Shown in pieces: positions 24,842 through 33,577 of a DNA stretch of 64,000 nucleotides. The DNA is from Chloroflexota bacterium (lineage in GTDB: Bacteria; Chloroflexota; Dormibacteria; Dormibacterales; Dormibacteraceae), in the NCBI GenBank assembly GCA_005880695.1, contig VBGR01000048.1, positions 23,770 to 87,769 on the forward strand, written 5' to 3'. The position numbers and the translations under genes were made by a program. The notes beneath the pieces were generated by a model that was not told the DNA's origin, ran no database searches, and saw only the letters and a list, made by a program, of their open reading frames with translations. Each line of letters opens with the position of its first letter. The stretch's first letter is position 1.

Positions 24842-27174
24842 CGCGGCCGGCTCAGCTCGAAAAGCTTGAGCGGCGACAGCGGCATCTCGGTGATCCGCAC
24901 CCCGAGCGCGTCCTCGACGGCCGAGGCGACCAGCGCCCCGACCGGGATCGTGCCGGCCTCACCGGCGCCCTTGATGCCGAGCGGGTTGAGCGGAGAGGGA
25001 GTCTCCTGATGGTGGATCTCGACCTCCGGGACCTCGGTCGCATACGGCATCAGGAACTCCATGAATGACGCGTTACGCAGCTGGCCGTCCGCGTCGTAGG
25101 CAAGCCGCTCATAGAAGGCACCGCCGATGCCCTGGGCGACGCCACCCTGGATCTGTCCTTCCAGGACCAGTGGGTTGATGACGCGGCCACAGTCGTGCGT
25201 CACGACGTATTTCAGGAAGCGGAGTCGGTAGGTATCCGGGTCCACCGCGACCCAGGCCGCATGACATCCTGCCGCCCAGGTTGAGCCCAGGGGCGGGCTG
25301 TAGTAGCCGGTGGCCTCCAGGCCGGGCGCCTCACCTTCGGGCAGCGGCGGTCCGGGGCGGGGACGCGCCTGAAACGGAGTCGCGATCTCAGCACCACCTC
25401 CAAACGCGTAACGCAGCGGGTTGCTCAAAATGGCGACCGCGGCCAACGGCAGCCCGCGGTCAGGCGCGCCTTTGACGCGCACCATGCCGCCAGCCAGCTC
25501 CAGGTCTTCCGGGTCCACCTCCAGCTGCTCGGCCGCGATCCGCCTCGCTTTGAGCGCGACGTTGCGTGCCGCCACCGCCATGGCGTTGCCGGCGGTGACC
25601 GCCGCCCGCGACGCGAAAGTGCCGACCCCCCACTGGAAGCGGCGAGTGTCGCCCGTGGTGACCGCCACCTGCTCCGGCCGCACGCCCAGCTCGTCGGCGA
25701 CCACCTGCGCGAAAACCGTCTGATGGCCCTGGCCTTGCGTCGGGATCCCGGTCGAGGCGACCACCTCGCCGCTCACCAGCACCTGCACGTGGGCGCCTTC
25801 GTAGGGGCCCACGCCGGTGCCTTCCACGTACATGGCGAGACCGAGCCCGACCTGCTCGCCCGCCGGCTTGGGGCCGAGGTGCTGCAAGGTCGTTTCCAGC
25901 AGCGCCGGGTAGTTCCCGCTGTCATAGACCACGCGCCCGCCGTCCTGCCAGCCGACCCCGACCTCGTGCGGGAAGTCACCCGGCTGGAGGAGGTTGCGCC
26001 GCCTGACCTCGGCCCGCTCGAGGCCAAGCTCGCGGGCGATGGCATCCAGCGTCCGCTCCATCACGAAGCAGGCGTGCGGCCGGCCTGCGCCGCGATAAGG
26101 GGAGGTGGGGGTGGCGTTCGTGTAGAGGGCTTTAAAGCGGACCCGATAGCTCGGCACCCGGTACGGTCCAGGCACCTGGGCCGCGGTGATGATCGGCAGG
26201 ATGATCCCGTACGGCGTGTAGGCGCCGGCATCGTGGATGAAGTCGACGTCGAGCCCGAGCAGCCTGCCCTCGCCGTCGTATCCCACCCTCACGTCGTGGA
26301 CCTGGCCGCGCTCCTGGTTGACGGCCGTGAAGTGCTCGCGGCGATCTTCGGTCCACTTGACCGGGCGGCCGAGCTGCATGGCTGCGAAAGGCACCAGCAG
26401 CTCGTCCGGGTAGAAGAGCATGATCTTCGGCCCGAAGCCTCCACCGACGTCTGGTGCGATCACCTCCACCGAGGTCTCGGGCAGGCCGAAGAGCACCGCC
26501 AGGCCGCCCCGGATCGAGGTGGGCGACTGGGTCGAGTCATAGACCGTGAGCTTGCCTTCGCGTTCCAGCCACCTGGCCCAGACCGCTCGCGCCTCCAGCG
26601 GGTGGGCGCCGCCGCGCTCGAACCGCAGTCGCAACCGCAGGTTATGGGGAGCCTTTGAGAGCGCCACCTCCACGTCGCCGCTTTCCTGGCGGAGCTCTGC
26701 CGCGACGTTTCCCGGCACGTCGGCGTGGACCAGATGCTCGGCGCCTTGGGCGGTCTCCGGCGTGATCACGACGGGCAGCGGCTCGTATTCGACGAGGACC
26801 TGGTCGGCGGCGTCCTCGGCGACGTACCTCGACTCGGCGACAACGAAAGCGACCGCCTCGCCGACATAGCGCACGACCTCGTAGGCGAGGCATTTTTGGG
26901 TACGTCCCTGGGTCAGGCTCGGGTGCGGGATCAGGAGGGGCAGGTCGGTCTGGCCGAAGGGGAGATCGGCGGCCGTGTAAACGGCGACCACGCCTGGAAC
27001 GGCAGTCGCGGCGGAGGTATCGATTGAGGTGATGCGCGCATGCGCGTACGGTGACCGCACGAAGCAGCCTTCGAGCGCACCCTCGCCGAGGTCGTCGGTA
27101 TAGAGACCCGTGCCGCGCAGGAAGCGCTCGTCCTCCAGGCGCTGGACGCGTTCGCCGAACCAGCGAGTCGTCAC
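24835..27174 (-). CDS. molybdenum hydroxylase large subunit, form-II CoxL-like
   Basis: A 779-residue xanthine-oxidase-family subunit that binds the molybdopterin cofactor. Visible are DVGGGFGPK, the PYRGAGRP motif that marks form-II CoxL-like proteins (true CO dehydrogenase has AYxCSFR instead), and the catalytic Glu in KGAGEAGTIP near the C-terminus. It should hydroxylate an aromatic N-heterocycle, purine or aldehyde, not CO. GTG 27174 overlaps the small-subunit stop (GTGA); the frame is open further upstream but that part lies inside the small subunit. Gene order medium, small, large equals coxMSL. The surrounding operon suggests a ureide or N-heterocycle substrate. Confidence 0.9.
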   Translation of the reverse strand: MTTRWFGERVQRLEDERFLRGTGLYTDDLGEGALEGCFVRSPYAHARITSIDTSAATAVPGVVAVYTAADLPFGQTDLPLLIPHPSLTQGRTQKCLAYEVVRYVGEAVAFVVAESRYVAEDAADQVLVEYEPLPVVITPETAQGAEHLVHADVPGNVAAELRQESGDVEVALSKAPHNLRLRLRFERGGAHPLEARAVWARWLEREGKLTVYDSTQSPTSIRGGLAVLFGLPETSVEVIAPDVGGGFGPKIMLFYPDELLVPFAAMQLGRPVKWTEDRREHFTAVNQERGQVHDVRVGYDGEGRLLGLDVDFIHDAGAYTPYGIILPIITAAQVPGPYRVPSYRVRFKALYTNATPTSPYRGAGRPHACFVMERTLDAIARELGLERAEVRRRNLLQPGDFPHEVGVGWQDGGRVVYDSGNYPALLETTLQHLGPKPAGEQVGLGLAMYVEGTGVGPYEGAHVQVLVSGEVVASTGIPTQGQGHQTVFAQVVADELGVRPEQVAVTTGDTRRFQWGVGTFASRAAVTAGNAMAVAARNVALKARRIAAEQLEVDPEDLELAGGMVRVKGAPDRGLPLAAVAILSNPLRYAFGGGAEIATPFQARPRPGPPLPEGEAPGLEATGYYSPPLGSTWAAGCHAAWVAVDPDTYRLRFLKYVVTHDCGRVINPLVLEGQIQGGVAQGIGGAFYERLAYDADGQLRNASFMEFLMPYATEVPEVEIHHQETPSPLNPLGIKGAGEAGTIPVGALVASAVEDALGVRITEMPLSPLKLFELSRPRC

Positions 27175-27623
27175 TTCGATAACTCGGTGGCACGCCGGAC
27201 CGCTCTGCGGATTGACGCGTAGCCCGTGCAGCGGCAGAGGTTGCCGGAGATTCCCTCGTCGATCTCCAGGTCGCTCGGTTTGCGGTGCTTTGCGAGCAGG
27301 CCTGCGACCGCGAGGACGAAGCCGGGAGTGCAGAACCCGCACTGAAGGGCATGGCATTCGTGGAACGCCTGCTGAATCGGGTGCAGCTTTCCCTCGCCGG
27401 CGAGACCTTCGATCGTCGTCACCTCGTGCCGGCCCGCCTGCACGGCGAGCATCAAGCAGGAGCGGACCGGCCGGCCGTCCAGCAGGACCGTGCAGCAGCC
27501 GCAGACACCGTGCTCGCAGCCGACGTGCGTGCCGGTCAGCCCGAGCTCGTGGCGCAGGTAGTCGGAGAGCAGAATCCGGACGTTGGTGGGGTCCGGACGT
27601 TCCCGGCCATTGACGCGGATCAT
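27171..27623 (-). CDS. molybdenum hydroxylase small subunit, 2x[2Fe-2S]
   Basis: A 150-residue iron-sulfur subunit. The plant-type [2Fe-2S] cluster ligands are in CEHGVCGCCTVLLDG, with one more Cys in RSCLML, and the second, helical cluster in CGFCTPG and GNLCRCTGY. It passes electrons from the Mo site to FAD in the medium subunit. It overlaps both neighbours by four bases, and the full set is translationally coupled. Confidence 0.94.
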   Translation of the reverse strand: MIRVNGRERPDPTNVRILLSDYLRHELGLTGTHVGCEHGVCGCCTVLLDGRPVRSCLMLAVQAGRHEVTTIEGLAGEGKLHPIQQAFHECHALQCGFCTPGFVLAVAGLLAKHRKPSDLEIDEGISGNLCRCTGYASIRRAVRRATELSK

Positions 27624-28372
27624 GACGCGAAAGCCCTCCGCACCAGCACCTCGACAAGGTGCAGGCGGAAGGCCGGCGTCGCCTCCAGGTCGCCGCTGGG
27701 ACTCAGGCCGTGGGACGGATCGGTGGGGTCGGCCAGGACCGGGGTCGGGGCGACCCCGAAGAGGGCCAGGCGGTCACCGCTGCGAGCCGCCCCAGCCAGA
27801 GCGAAGTCGCCGTGGCGTCGTGACTCCTCAACCAGAGCGAACGGTCCGGTCGTAGCCGGAAACCAGGCCTCGACGAGAAGCTCATCCGCCTCCAGCGCCG
27901 AGTCGAAAACGCCCTTGAAGAAGTCCTGCGCGGTGATCCGCCGCTCGCCACGGACAGAGCGCGCGACGACCTCGCCTCCCGCCGCCAGCAGGACCGCAGG
28001 CAACTCCGCGGCAGGGTCTGCATGGGCGAGGCTGCCGCAGACCGTTCCGCGGTTGCGAATCACCGGGTGCGCTACCTGGCCGAGCGCCTCCGCCAGGAGG
28101 GGGCAGATCCGGCGCACTGTCTTGTCGTCCTCGACATCGGACTGCCGCGCGCCGGCGCCGATCGCGACGCCACCGTCTCGCTCTCGGACGTACTCCAGCT
28201 CGGCGATGCCGTTGATATCCACCAGGTGAGCGGGGCTGGCCAGCCGGAAGTTGAGCAGCGGAATGAGCGACTGCCCGCCGGCGAGCACCTTGGCGTCTTC
28301 CAGCTTGGCGAGCAGGTCGAGCGCCTCCGCCATCGTGCTGGGCGCGTGGTACTCGAACGGTGGGGGTTTCAC
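27620..28372 (-). CDS. molybdenum hydroxylase medium subunit, FAD-binding
   Basis: A 250-residue subunit of the FAD-binding domain family found in xanthine dehydrogenase. It has the FAD motifs AGGQSLIPLLNFRL near residue 31 and the TVCGSLAHADPAAELP loop near residue 110. GTG 28372 overlaps the cyclase-family stop as GTGA and puts the N-terminus (KPPPFEYHAPST) where the family has it; the frame opens earlier but that is antisense-like. It accepts electrons from the two [2Fe-2S] clusters. Confidence 0.9.
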   Translation of the reverse strand: MKPPPFEYHAPSTMAEALDLLAKLEDAKVLAGGQSLIPLLNFRLASPAHLVDINGIAELEYVRERDGGVAIGAGARQSDVEDDKTVRRICPLLAEALGQVAHPVIRNRGTVCGSLAHADPAAELPAVLLAAGGEVVARSVRGERRITAQDFFKGVFDSALEADELLVEAWFPATTGPFALVEESRRHGDFALAGAARSGDRLALFGVAPTPVLADPTDPSHGLSPSGDLEATPAFRLHLVEVLVRRAFAS

Positions 28373-29154
28373 GAATCGAGGAAGGCGACAGCGCGGCAGA
28401 AGGCGGCTTCGCCGCCCTGGAACCGCCACGGGAAGCAGCCGAACGTCACCTTGCTGTCGAGCACCTTGTCGATCTCGCCGCCCAGGTTCTCGATGTGGAT
28501 CACGTCGTGCGGGAAGAGTGCTGTGTGCATGACCTGGTAGTCGGCGAGCGGGAAGATCTCGTCCAGCGACCGGCCGAGCTTCTGCTCGGCGAGGCCGGCC
28601 TCGTCCGCGCGGAGCCGGCGGATGACGGTATTCATCGGGTGGTCGGCGCTCCCCGCGTCGACCGCCAGCCAGCGGAGGCCGCGCGCCAGCACCCAGTCGG
28701 CGAACTCCCGGGTCGGGCCGGGGTGGCGGATGAAGTAGCGCGTCTCGTCGACTCCGGCCCTGCCGTCGGCCCAGTTCTCCGGGTAGTAGCGGTGGTACCC
28801 CGTGTGGATGACCAGGATGTCGTCGCGTTCGATCCTGAGGCCGGTGTCCTTCTCCCAGCGCTCGAAGTGCGCTGGACCGTAGAGGTCGTAGTCGCCGATG
28901 CCCATCCGTTCCAGGTCGACCACGCAGGCAGGTCCGACGAGCCAGTCGAGCGGGAGGTCGCCAATGAACTTGCCGCCGGACAGGAAGTGGGCGGGAGCGT
29001 CCAGGTGGGTGCTGACGTGGAGCGTGCTGGTGATCTCCTGGCCGCCTGCCTTATCGAAGGCCAGCCGCTTCACCCATTTGATCGAGGGGCCGGTGTAACT
29101 GGCGAAAGCCGGCGTGTGCATCGAGAAGTCCTGGGAGAGGTCCAGGACCTTCAT
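28369..29154 (-). CDS. cyclase-family metal-dependent hydrolase
   Basis: A 261-residue protein of the cyclase/kynurenine-formamidase family. The metal motif is HVSTHLDAPAH near residues 46-56 (usually H-x-G-T-H-x-D-x-P-x-H; here Ser replaces Gly), and a second metal or catalytic region lies around HTGYHRYY. Family members open cyclic amides or formamides (kynurenine formamidase, isatin hydrolase). Between the oxamate-carbamoyltransferase set and the molybdenum hydroxylase, ring opening of a hydroxylated N-heterocycle is the natural guess. Its start overlaps the DUF1116 stop (ATGA). Confidence 0.85.
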   Translation of the reverse strand: MKVLDLSQDFSMHTPAFASYTGPSIKWVKRLAFDKAGGQEITSTLHVSTHLDAPAHFLSGGKFIGDLPLDWLVGPACVVDLERMGIGDYDLYGPAHFERWEKDTGLRIERDDILVIHTGYHRYYPENWADGRAGVDETRYFIRHPGPTREFADWVLARGLRWLAVDAGSADHPMNTVIRRLRADEAGLAEQKLGRSLDEIFPLADYQVMHTALFPHDVIHIENLGGEIDKVLDSKVTFGCFPWRFQGGEAAFCRAVAFLDS

Positions 29155-30434
29155 GCGTTGAATGCGCGAAACGCGTCAAGGAACGGCTCGATCGGCGCGC
29201 GCGTCAAGCCGGCGCCGATTTGCCCGACCCCCGCGCGCCGGTGCGCGATGCCGGTGTTGATGACAGGCTGGATGCCCGTCTCCACCACCCGGCGCACGTC
29301 GATGCCGGTGGGCGTGCCGCGGAAGTTGAGCGCGGGCACCTGGTGGTTCGGGTTCTCGGCGAGGGTGATCTCGTACATCTCGAGGGTTGCGTTGCGGGCC
29401 GTCTCCACATCGCCTCCGACGTACTGGACGATCGCCGGCGCGGCCGCCATGGCGAAGCCGCCGAGCCCGAACGTTTCCGTGATGGCGCTGTCGCCGATGT
29501 CCGGGTTGGCGTCCGCCTGCGTGTAGCTGCCCAGGAAGAGGCCCGCCGGGACCGGCGCCGGCGCGGTGAACCAATGGTCGCCCAGGCCGCTCACGCGCAC
29601 CCCGAACTCGGTGCCGTTGCGAGCCATCGCCACCACCAGGCTCGACCTCGCCACATCAGCGGCGGCGTCGCAAGCTGCCTTCGCCGCGGCCATGACCAGG
29701 TTCAAGTAGAAGTAATCGTTCGAGTCGACGAACTTGAGCGACTCACCGCTCAACCCGCGCACCGCCAGCTCGCGGAAGAGCAGCGAGGTGGCCGCCCGGT
29801 GCCGGTTGTGGAGCTCGTCGCCCATCTGCAAAGCTTTCGAGTTGATCGCGGCGAGGTCGATGGGGCCCGCTGCCAGTACCCGCGCCAGGTCGGGCGCCAG
29901 CTCGGCGGCCATCCAGCGCAGCCGGTCGAGCACCACCTCGTCGTTCGCTCCGTAACGGAGAACCTTGCCGAGGCCTTCGTTGAGATTGCTGTAGGCTCGC
30001 CGCCCGCTGGCCGTGTCTTCGACCGCCACGACCGGCATGGAGGCGCTGATCACCCCGGCCATTGGTCCGACCGCCTGGTGGTGATGGCAGGGCTCGAGGT
30101 CGGCGGATTCGCGACCTTCGAGCCGAAGTGCGCCGTCGAGGGCACCCCTCAGCGGGCCGGAGGCGTCTTCCCAGCGCAGCGGCGGACCCGAGTGGAGTAG
30201 GAGGTCCGCCCGCATGCCCGGAATCAGGTCGAGGGCGCGGCCGATCCCCACCCAGGCCGGCCGGGCCGCCAGGACCCTGGCCACCGCGATCTGATTGGCC
30301 GCGTCGGTCGCCGGCTCCGGCTGGAGCCGGTCCAGGGGCGGCCGCCATGCGACGGAGACGCGTGGCACGTCGACGGTCTCGCCGATCAGGTCGGCGCCGG
30401 CCGTGACGGCTTTGAGAGAGCCGATGATCGGCAT
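29151..30434 (-). CDS. DUF1116 protein, AllG-like oxamate carbamoyltransferase subunit
   Basis: A 427-residue DUF1116 protein, related to E. coli YlbE/AllG. In E. coli AllF (FdrA), AllG and AllH together form the catabolic oxamate carbamoyltransferase, which splits oxalurate with phosphate to oxamate plus carbamoyl phosphate. Family landmarks seen here are HHHQAVGPMAGV, SNLNEGLGKVLRYG and the NDYFYLNLVMAAAKA helix. I chose ATG 30434, five bases after GGAAGGA, over ATG 30446. It is 41 bp downstream of the FdrA gene, the largest gap in the operon. Confidence 0.82.
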   Translation of the reverse strand: MPIIGSLKAVTAGADLIGETVDVPRVSVAWRPPLDRLQPEPATDAANQIAVARVLAARPAWVGIGRALDLIPGMRADLLLHSGPPLRWEDASGPLRGALDGALRLEGRESADLEPCHHHQAVGPMAGVISASMPVVAVEDTASGRRAYSNLNEGLGKVLRYGANDEVVLDRLRWMAAELAPDLARVLAAGPIDLAAINSKALQMGDELHNRHRAATSLLFRELAVRGLSGESLKFVDSNDYFYLNLVMAAAKAACDAAADVARSSLVVAMARNGTEFGVRVSGLGDHWFTAPAPVPAGLFLGSYTQADANPDIGDSAITETFGLGGFAMAAAPAIVQYVGGDVETARNATLEMYEITLAENPNHQVPALNFRGTPTGIDVRRVVETGIQPVINTGIAHRRAGVGQIGAGLTRAPIEPFLDAFRAFNA

Positions 30435-30475
30435 GGTTCCTTCCATACCTTAGGTTGAGTGCGAGCGGGGGGTGC

Positions 30476-31762
30476 TCAGAGCAGCGCGCGGGCAGCGCGC
30501 GAGTTCGACAGGTAGACGCGAGCGCCGCCCGCCTCGAAGGCAGCCCGCTGCCGGTCCAGGCCCTGCGGGTCTCCTGCGGCGCCGATGAGCACGACGACCG
30601 CGGCGCGGCCCTTGAGAGCCGGCGCCAGCTCGGCAGCCGGGTCGGGGTGGGCGCCGCGCCCGAGCACGACGTCCAGGTAGACCAGGCCTTCCGCGCGCCG
30701 GATCGCTTCCAGCCGGATCGTGTTGTCGATCATCGGGTGGGGGCGGCCCCGCGTGTACTCGTCGGCGCCGTAGTCGACCGCGCTGAAGCGCGGGTCTTGA
30801 TCCCAGATGAGGGCGGCTTCGTCGCGCAGCGTGCCGCCGCTGAAGATGCCGCTGACGCGCTCCGGCCGCGGTGGCGCCGGCGGATCCTCGGGGAGCTTGC
30901 CTCGACCAACTCGCAGCGCGACCTCCGTCAGGTCGACGCCCGGCGCCAGGAGCGCCTGGACAAGTGGCTTGCGCGCGCTGAGCTCGGCCGTGGCGGGCTT
31001 GCTGACGACGACTATCACGTCGGTGTCCGCGTCCGAGTCAAGGCGCCGGATGGCTTCCCGGGTCATCCGGCCGCCGACTTCTGGCGAGAGGTCGCGGCCA
31101 CCGACGCCGATCGCTTGCGAGATCCCGACGCCCTGGTGCGCGAGCAGGCAGCTGAGCTGCTGGATGCCCGTCCCGGAGGCGCCCACGATCCCGATCCGGC
31201 CACGCGGAACGGCGTTCCAGAACCCAAGCCCGACCCCGTCGATGATCGCGGTCCCGCAGTCGGGGCCCATGAAAAGGAGACCCCGGCGGAGCGCTTCGTC
31301 CTTGAGCCGGATCTCGTCCGCGAGGCTCACGTTGTCGGAGAAGCAGAAGACGTTCAAGCCCGCACTGAGCGCGTCCCAGGCGGCCCAGGTGGCGTGTTCG
31401 CCCGGCACCGAGATCACGGCCAGGTTGGCGCCCTCGAGCTGGCTGGACGCCGTTCTGACTGTGCGTGGAGCCGGGTGATCTCCAGTGGAGCGGGGCGTGG
31501 TCCGCTGGGTCAGCGCCTCCAGCGCGGCGCGGAGCGCCGCTGCGGGGTCGTCGCCGCGCGCGGCCAGCACGAGGTCGTCGGCTCCGGCGCCGTCCAGCTC
31601 CGGCGCCCAGAGTCCTGCCTCTTTCAGCAGCTCGAGGTTGAGCGGTGTCGCCATCGCCGCCATCGCGGCCTCGGTCCCCGGCACGTCGAGCATCCGCCGG
31701 GAGGCCAGCATCAGGACTATCGAGTCGTGATATTCCCGGGGCCGGAGCTCGGCCTTCAGCAC
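30476..31762 (-). CDS. FdrA-like (AllF) acyl-CoA-synthetase-fold subunit
   Basis: A 428-residue protein with the succinyl-CoA-synthetase alpha-subunit fold: a CoA-binding-type Rossmann domain (IGIVGASGTGIQQLSC) and a second phosphorylated-His-type domain with GIFSGGTLRDEAAL. E. coli FdrA (AllF) is about 555 residues; this one is shorter. GTG 31762 overlaps the stop of the DUF2877 gene by seven bases. The frame continues upstream to 32113, but that stretch is antisense-like Pro/Arg-rich noise inside the DUF2877 gene. It should be the catalytic core of the carbamoyltransferase. Confidence 0.85.
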   Translation of the reverse strand: MLKAELRPREYHDSIVLMLASRRMLDVPGTEAAMAAMATPLNLELLKEAGLWAPELDGAGADDLVLAARGDDPAAALRAALEALTQRTTPRSTGDHPAPRTVRTASSQLEGANLAVISVPGEHATWAAWDALSAGLNVFCFSDNVSLADEIRLKDEALRRGLLFMGPDCGTAIIDGVGLGFWNAVPRGRIGIVGASGTGIQQLSCLLAHQGVGISQAIGVGGRDLSPEVGGRMTREAIRRLDSDADTDVIVVVSKPATAELSARKPLVQALLAPGVDLTEVALRVGRGKLPEDPPAPPRPERVSGIFSGGTLRDEAALIWDQDPRFSAVDYGADEYTRGRPHPMIDNTIRLEAIRRAEGLVYLDVVLGRGAHPDPAAELAPALKGRAAVVVLIGAAGDPQGLDRQRAAFEAGGARVYLSNSRAARALL

Positions 31763-32304
31763 GCCAGGGCCAGGCCGAGGAGGAGGGCGCGCCCCGAGGA
31801 ATGCCCGAACCGCCGCAGCGGCTCCGGGTCCCCGTCTTCGAGCAACCGGTGGGCGGGCTCGGGCAGCTCGCCGCGAGCCGCGTGCCGAAGCAGGGTGGCT
31901 GAGAGCGAGGTGGTCCGCGGCGCCGCCACCGCGGCGATCTCCTCGGCCTCCTGGCGCCGGCCGTGGAAGAGGGTGAGGCCGGCCGCGTAACCCGCCAGGA
32001 TGTCGTCGCCCGCGGGCGTGAGCCCGCTGCCGCGGCCGGCCAGGCGAATGGGGTCCGGACGCCACTGGCGGTCTACGTCGAGGCGTATCCGCGGCACCGG
32101 CCGCGGGTCCCACCAGGCATCCGGCTCGAGGCTGCCGCCGCCGATCCAGAGGCGGACCGGCCCAGCACAGCCGTTGGGCATCCGGACCGCGGAGCCGAAC
32201 GCCACCACCCAGCCTCCGAAGTCGACGTAGCCGGCGCCCAGCTCGACCCCGCGCCGGAGCGGTCCTGCCAGCAGCGGGCGCAGCCCCCGGCTGGCTTCGA
32301 TCAT
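31756..32304 (-). CDS. DUF2877 protein, AllH-like oxamate carbamoyltransferase subunit
   Basis: A 182-residue DUF2877 protein related to E. coli YlbF/AllH. The family signature GRGSGLTPAGDDILAGYAAG is at about residues 90-109, followed by TTSLSATLLRHAARGE and a C-terminal GHSSGRALLLGL. It is a little shorter than typical members at the N-terminus. Its start overlaps the carbamate-kinase stop (ATGA). Presence of this rare domain with FdrA, DUF1116 and a carbamate kinase makes the assignment of the whole set strong. Confidence 0.85.
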   Translation of the reverse strand: MIEASRGLRPLLAGPLRRGVELGAGYVDFGGWVVAFGSAVRMPNGCAGPVRLWIGGGSLEPDAWWDPRPVPRIRLDVDRQWRPDPIRLAGRGSGLTPAGDDILAGYAAGLTLFHGRRQEAEEIAAVAAPRTTSLSATLLRHAARGELPEPAHRLLEDGDPEPLRRFGHSSGRALLLGLALAC

Positions 32305-33254
32305 TTCTGGATCACCTGCGTCCCCGCCTCGCCGGCAAGCGCCTGCCTGGCGTCGTCGAGGTGGGCGATCACCGCCCGCCCACCGCCGCCTTCCACAAAG
32401 CGCAGCGCCGCCTCGACTTTCGGACCCATCGAGCCGTCGCTGAAATGGCCGGCGGCCTGAAACCCCCGGAGGATGGCGGGTGTGACGCGCTCCAGCAGGC
32501 GCTGGTCGGGCCGGCCGAAGTTGATCGTCGCGCCTGGCGCGTCAGTCAGGATGACGAGGGCGTCGGCGTCCAGGTGGCGGGCCAGCAGCGCGGCTGTCAG
32601 GTCCTTGTCGATCACCGCCTCCACGCCGAAGTAGCGGCCTTCGGCGCCCTCTTCGACCGGGACGCCGCCGCCGCCCGCGGCGACGACCACGGCGCCGCTG
32701 TCGAGCAGGTGGCGGATCTCAGCCTCTTCGAGGATGGCGACCGGCTCCGGCGAGGGCACCACCCGCCGCCAGCCGCCGCCGGGCTGGGCGGCATAGCGAT
32801 GTCTATCGTCGGCGCGCGCGGTCGCGTCCTGCTCGGTCACGCGGCCGCCGATCGGCTTGCTGAATTCCAGCCGGCGCGGGTCGAGCGGATCGACCAGGAC
32901 GCGGGTCAGGACGACTACGACTCGACGGCCGGTGCCCAGCCGGCGCAGCTCCCATTCCAGCGCGGCCTGGATGGCGAGACCGATGGTTGCCTGCGTCTGG
33001 GCCACGCACCAGTCGAGCGGCATTGCTGGGACGACCGCTCGCGCCAGCTCGTTCTTGACGAGCAGGTTGCCGACCTGGGGCCCGTTGCCGTGGGTCACGA
33101 CCAGCTCGACACCCTCGGCGGCGAGCGGCGCCAGCTGGGCGGCCGCGCCGCGGACCTGGAGCATCTGCTCCTCGGCCGTGCCCGCCGCGCCCGGCGGGAT
33201 CAGCGCGTTTCCACCGAGGGCGACCACGTACCGACCCTTCCGCTCACCCACCAC
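32301..33254 (-). CDS. carbamate kinase (AllK-like)
   Basis: A 317-residue amino-acid-kinase-family enzyme. It has the ArcC/carbamate-kinase features VALGGNALIPPG near residue 11, VVTHGNGPQVGNLL near 52-65, and AAGGGGVPV with VIDKDLTAALLA in the nucleotide half. It would convert carbamoyl phosphate plus ADP to ATP, CO2 and ammonia. No arginine-deiminase genes are nearby; instead it begins a run of oxamate-carbamoyltransferase subunits, so carbamoyl phosphate should come from a ureide. Start GTG 33254 lacks a strong ribosome-binding site. Confidence 0.92.
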   Translation of the reverse strand: MVGERKGRYVVALGGNALIPPGAAGTAEEQMLQVRGAAAQLAPLAAEGVELVVTHGNGPQVGNLLVKNELARAVVPAMPLDWCVAQTQATIGLAIQAALEWELRRLGTGRRVVVVLTRVLVDPLDPRRLEFSKPIGGRVTEQDATARADDRHRYAAQPGGGWRRVVPSPEPVAILEEAEIRHLLDSGAVVVAAGGGGVPVEEGAEGRYFGVEAVIDKDLTAALLARHLDADALVILTDAPGATINFGRPDQRLLERVTPAILRGFQAAGHFSDGSMGPKVEAALRFVEGGGGRAVIAHLDDARQALAGEAGTQVIQK

Positions 33255-33283
33255 GAGCGGATTCTAGGTGTCGGTTCCTCTAG

Positions 33284-33463
33284 CTAACCCGATCGGCGCG
33301 AGTGCTTCAAGGCCAGGTCGATGCGGTCGTCGAACCGCCACCCCGCCTCGGCCTGCCACACCGAGTCGAGCAGTTCCTCGAGCTGGGTCTGAAGATCGGG
33401 CACCTCGATGCCCGGCCTCGCCTTGCTGCGACGGTGCCTGCGCGCCTTGGTTGTCGTTGCCAT
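33284..33463 (-). CDS. small basic protein at the head of the ureide operon
   Basis: A 59-residue frame with a Lys/Arg-rich start (KARRHRRSKAR) followed by an amphipathic acidic stretch (PDLQTQLEELLDSVWQAEAGW) and a basic tail. AGGAGGT lies at 33477-33483, 13 bases before the ATG. Codon use is like real genes (strong G/C third positions). It is 29 bp upstream of the carbamate kinase on the same strand, so it could be the first gene of that transcript. No family is recognised; a DNA- or RNA-binding or regulatory role is conceivable. Confidence 0.6.
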   Translation of the reverse strand: MATTTKARRHRRSKARPGIEVPDLQTQLEELLDSVWQAEAGWRFDDRIDLALKHSRRSG

Positions 33464-33577
33464 GACGTTCTGCTAAACCTCCTATCAGCCATAACGCGCG
33501 GAGGTGCCTTCGTGATACGAACTGAAAGGTCAGGGACTTCGCAAAGGGCCTGCCGGAAGGACGCGCGCGAGCCGAGG

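Noticed and set aside
24835..27657. 940-residue form of the Mo hydroxylase large subunit
   Set aside because: The first 160 residues are an out-of-frame shadow of the small subunit; the GTGA overlap at 27174 gives the normal start.
24835..28372. True aerobic CO dehydrogenase (coxMSL)
   Set aside because: The large subunit has the PYRGAGR motif of form II, not the AYxCSFR motif of active CO dehydrogenase.
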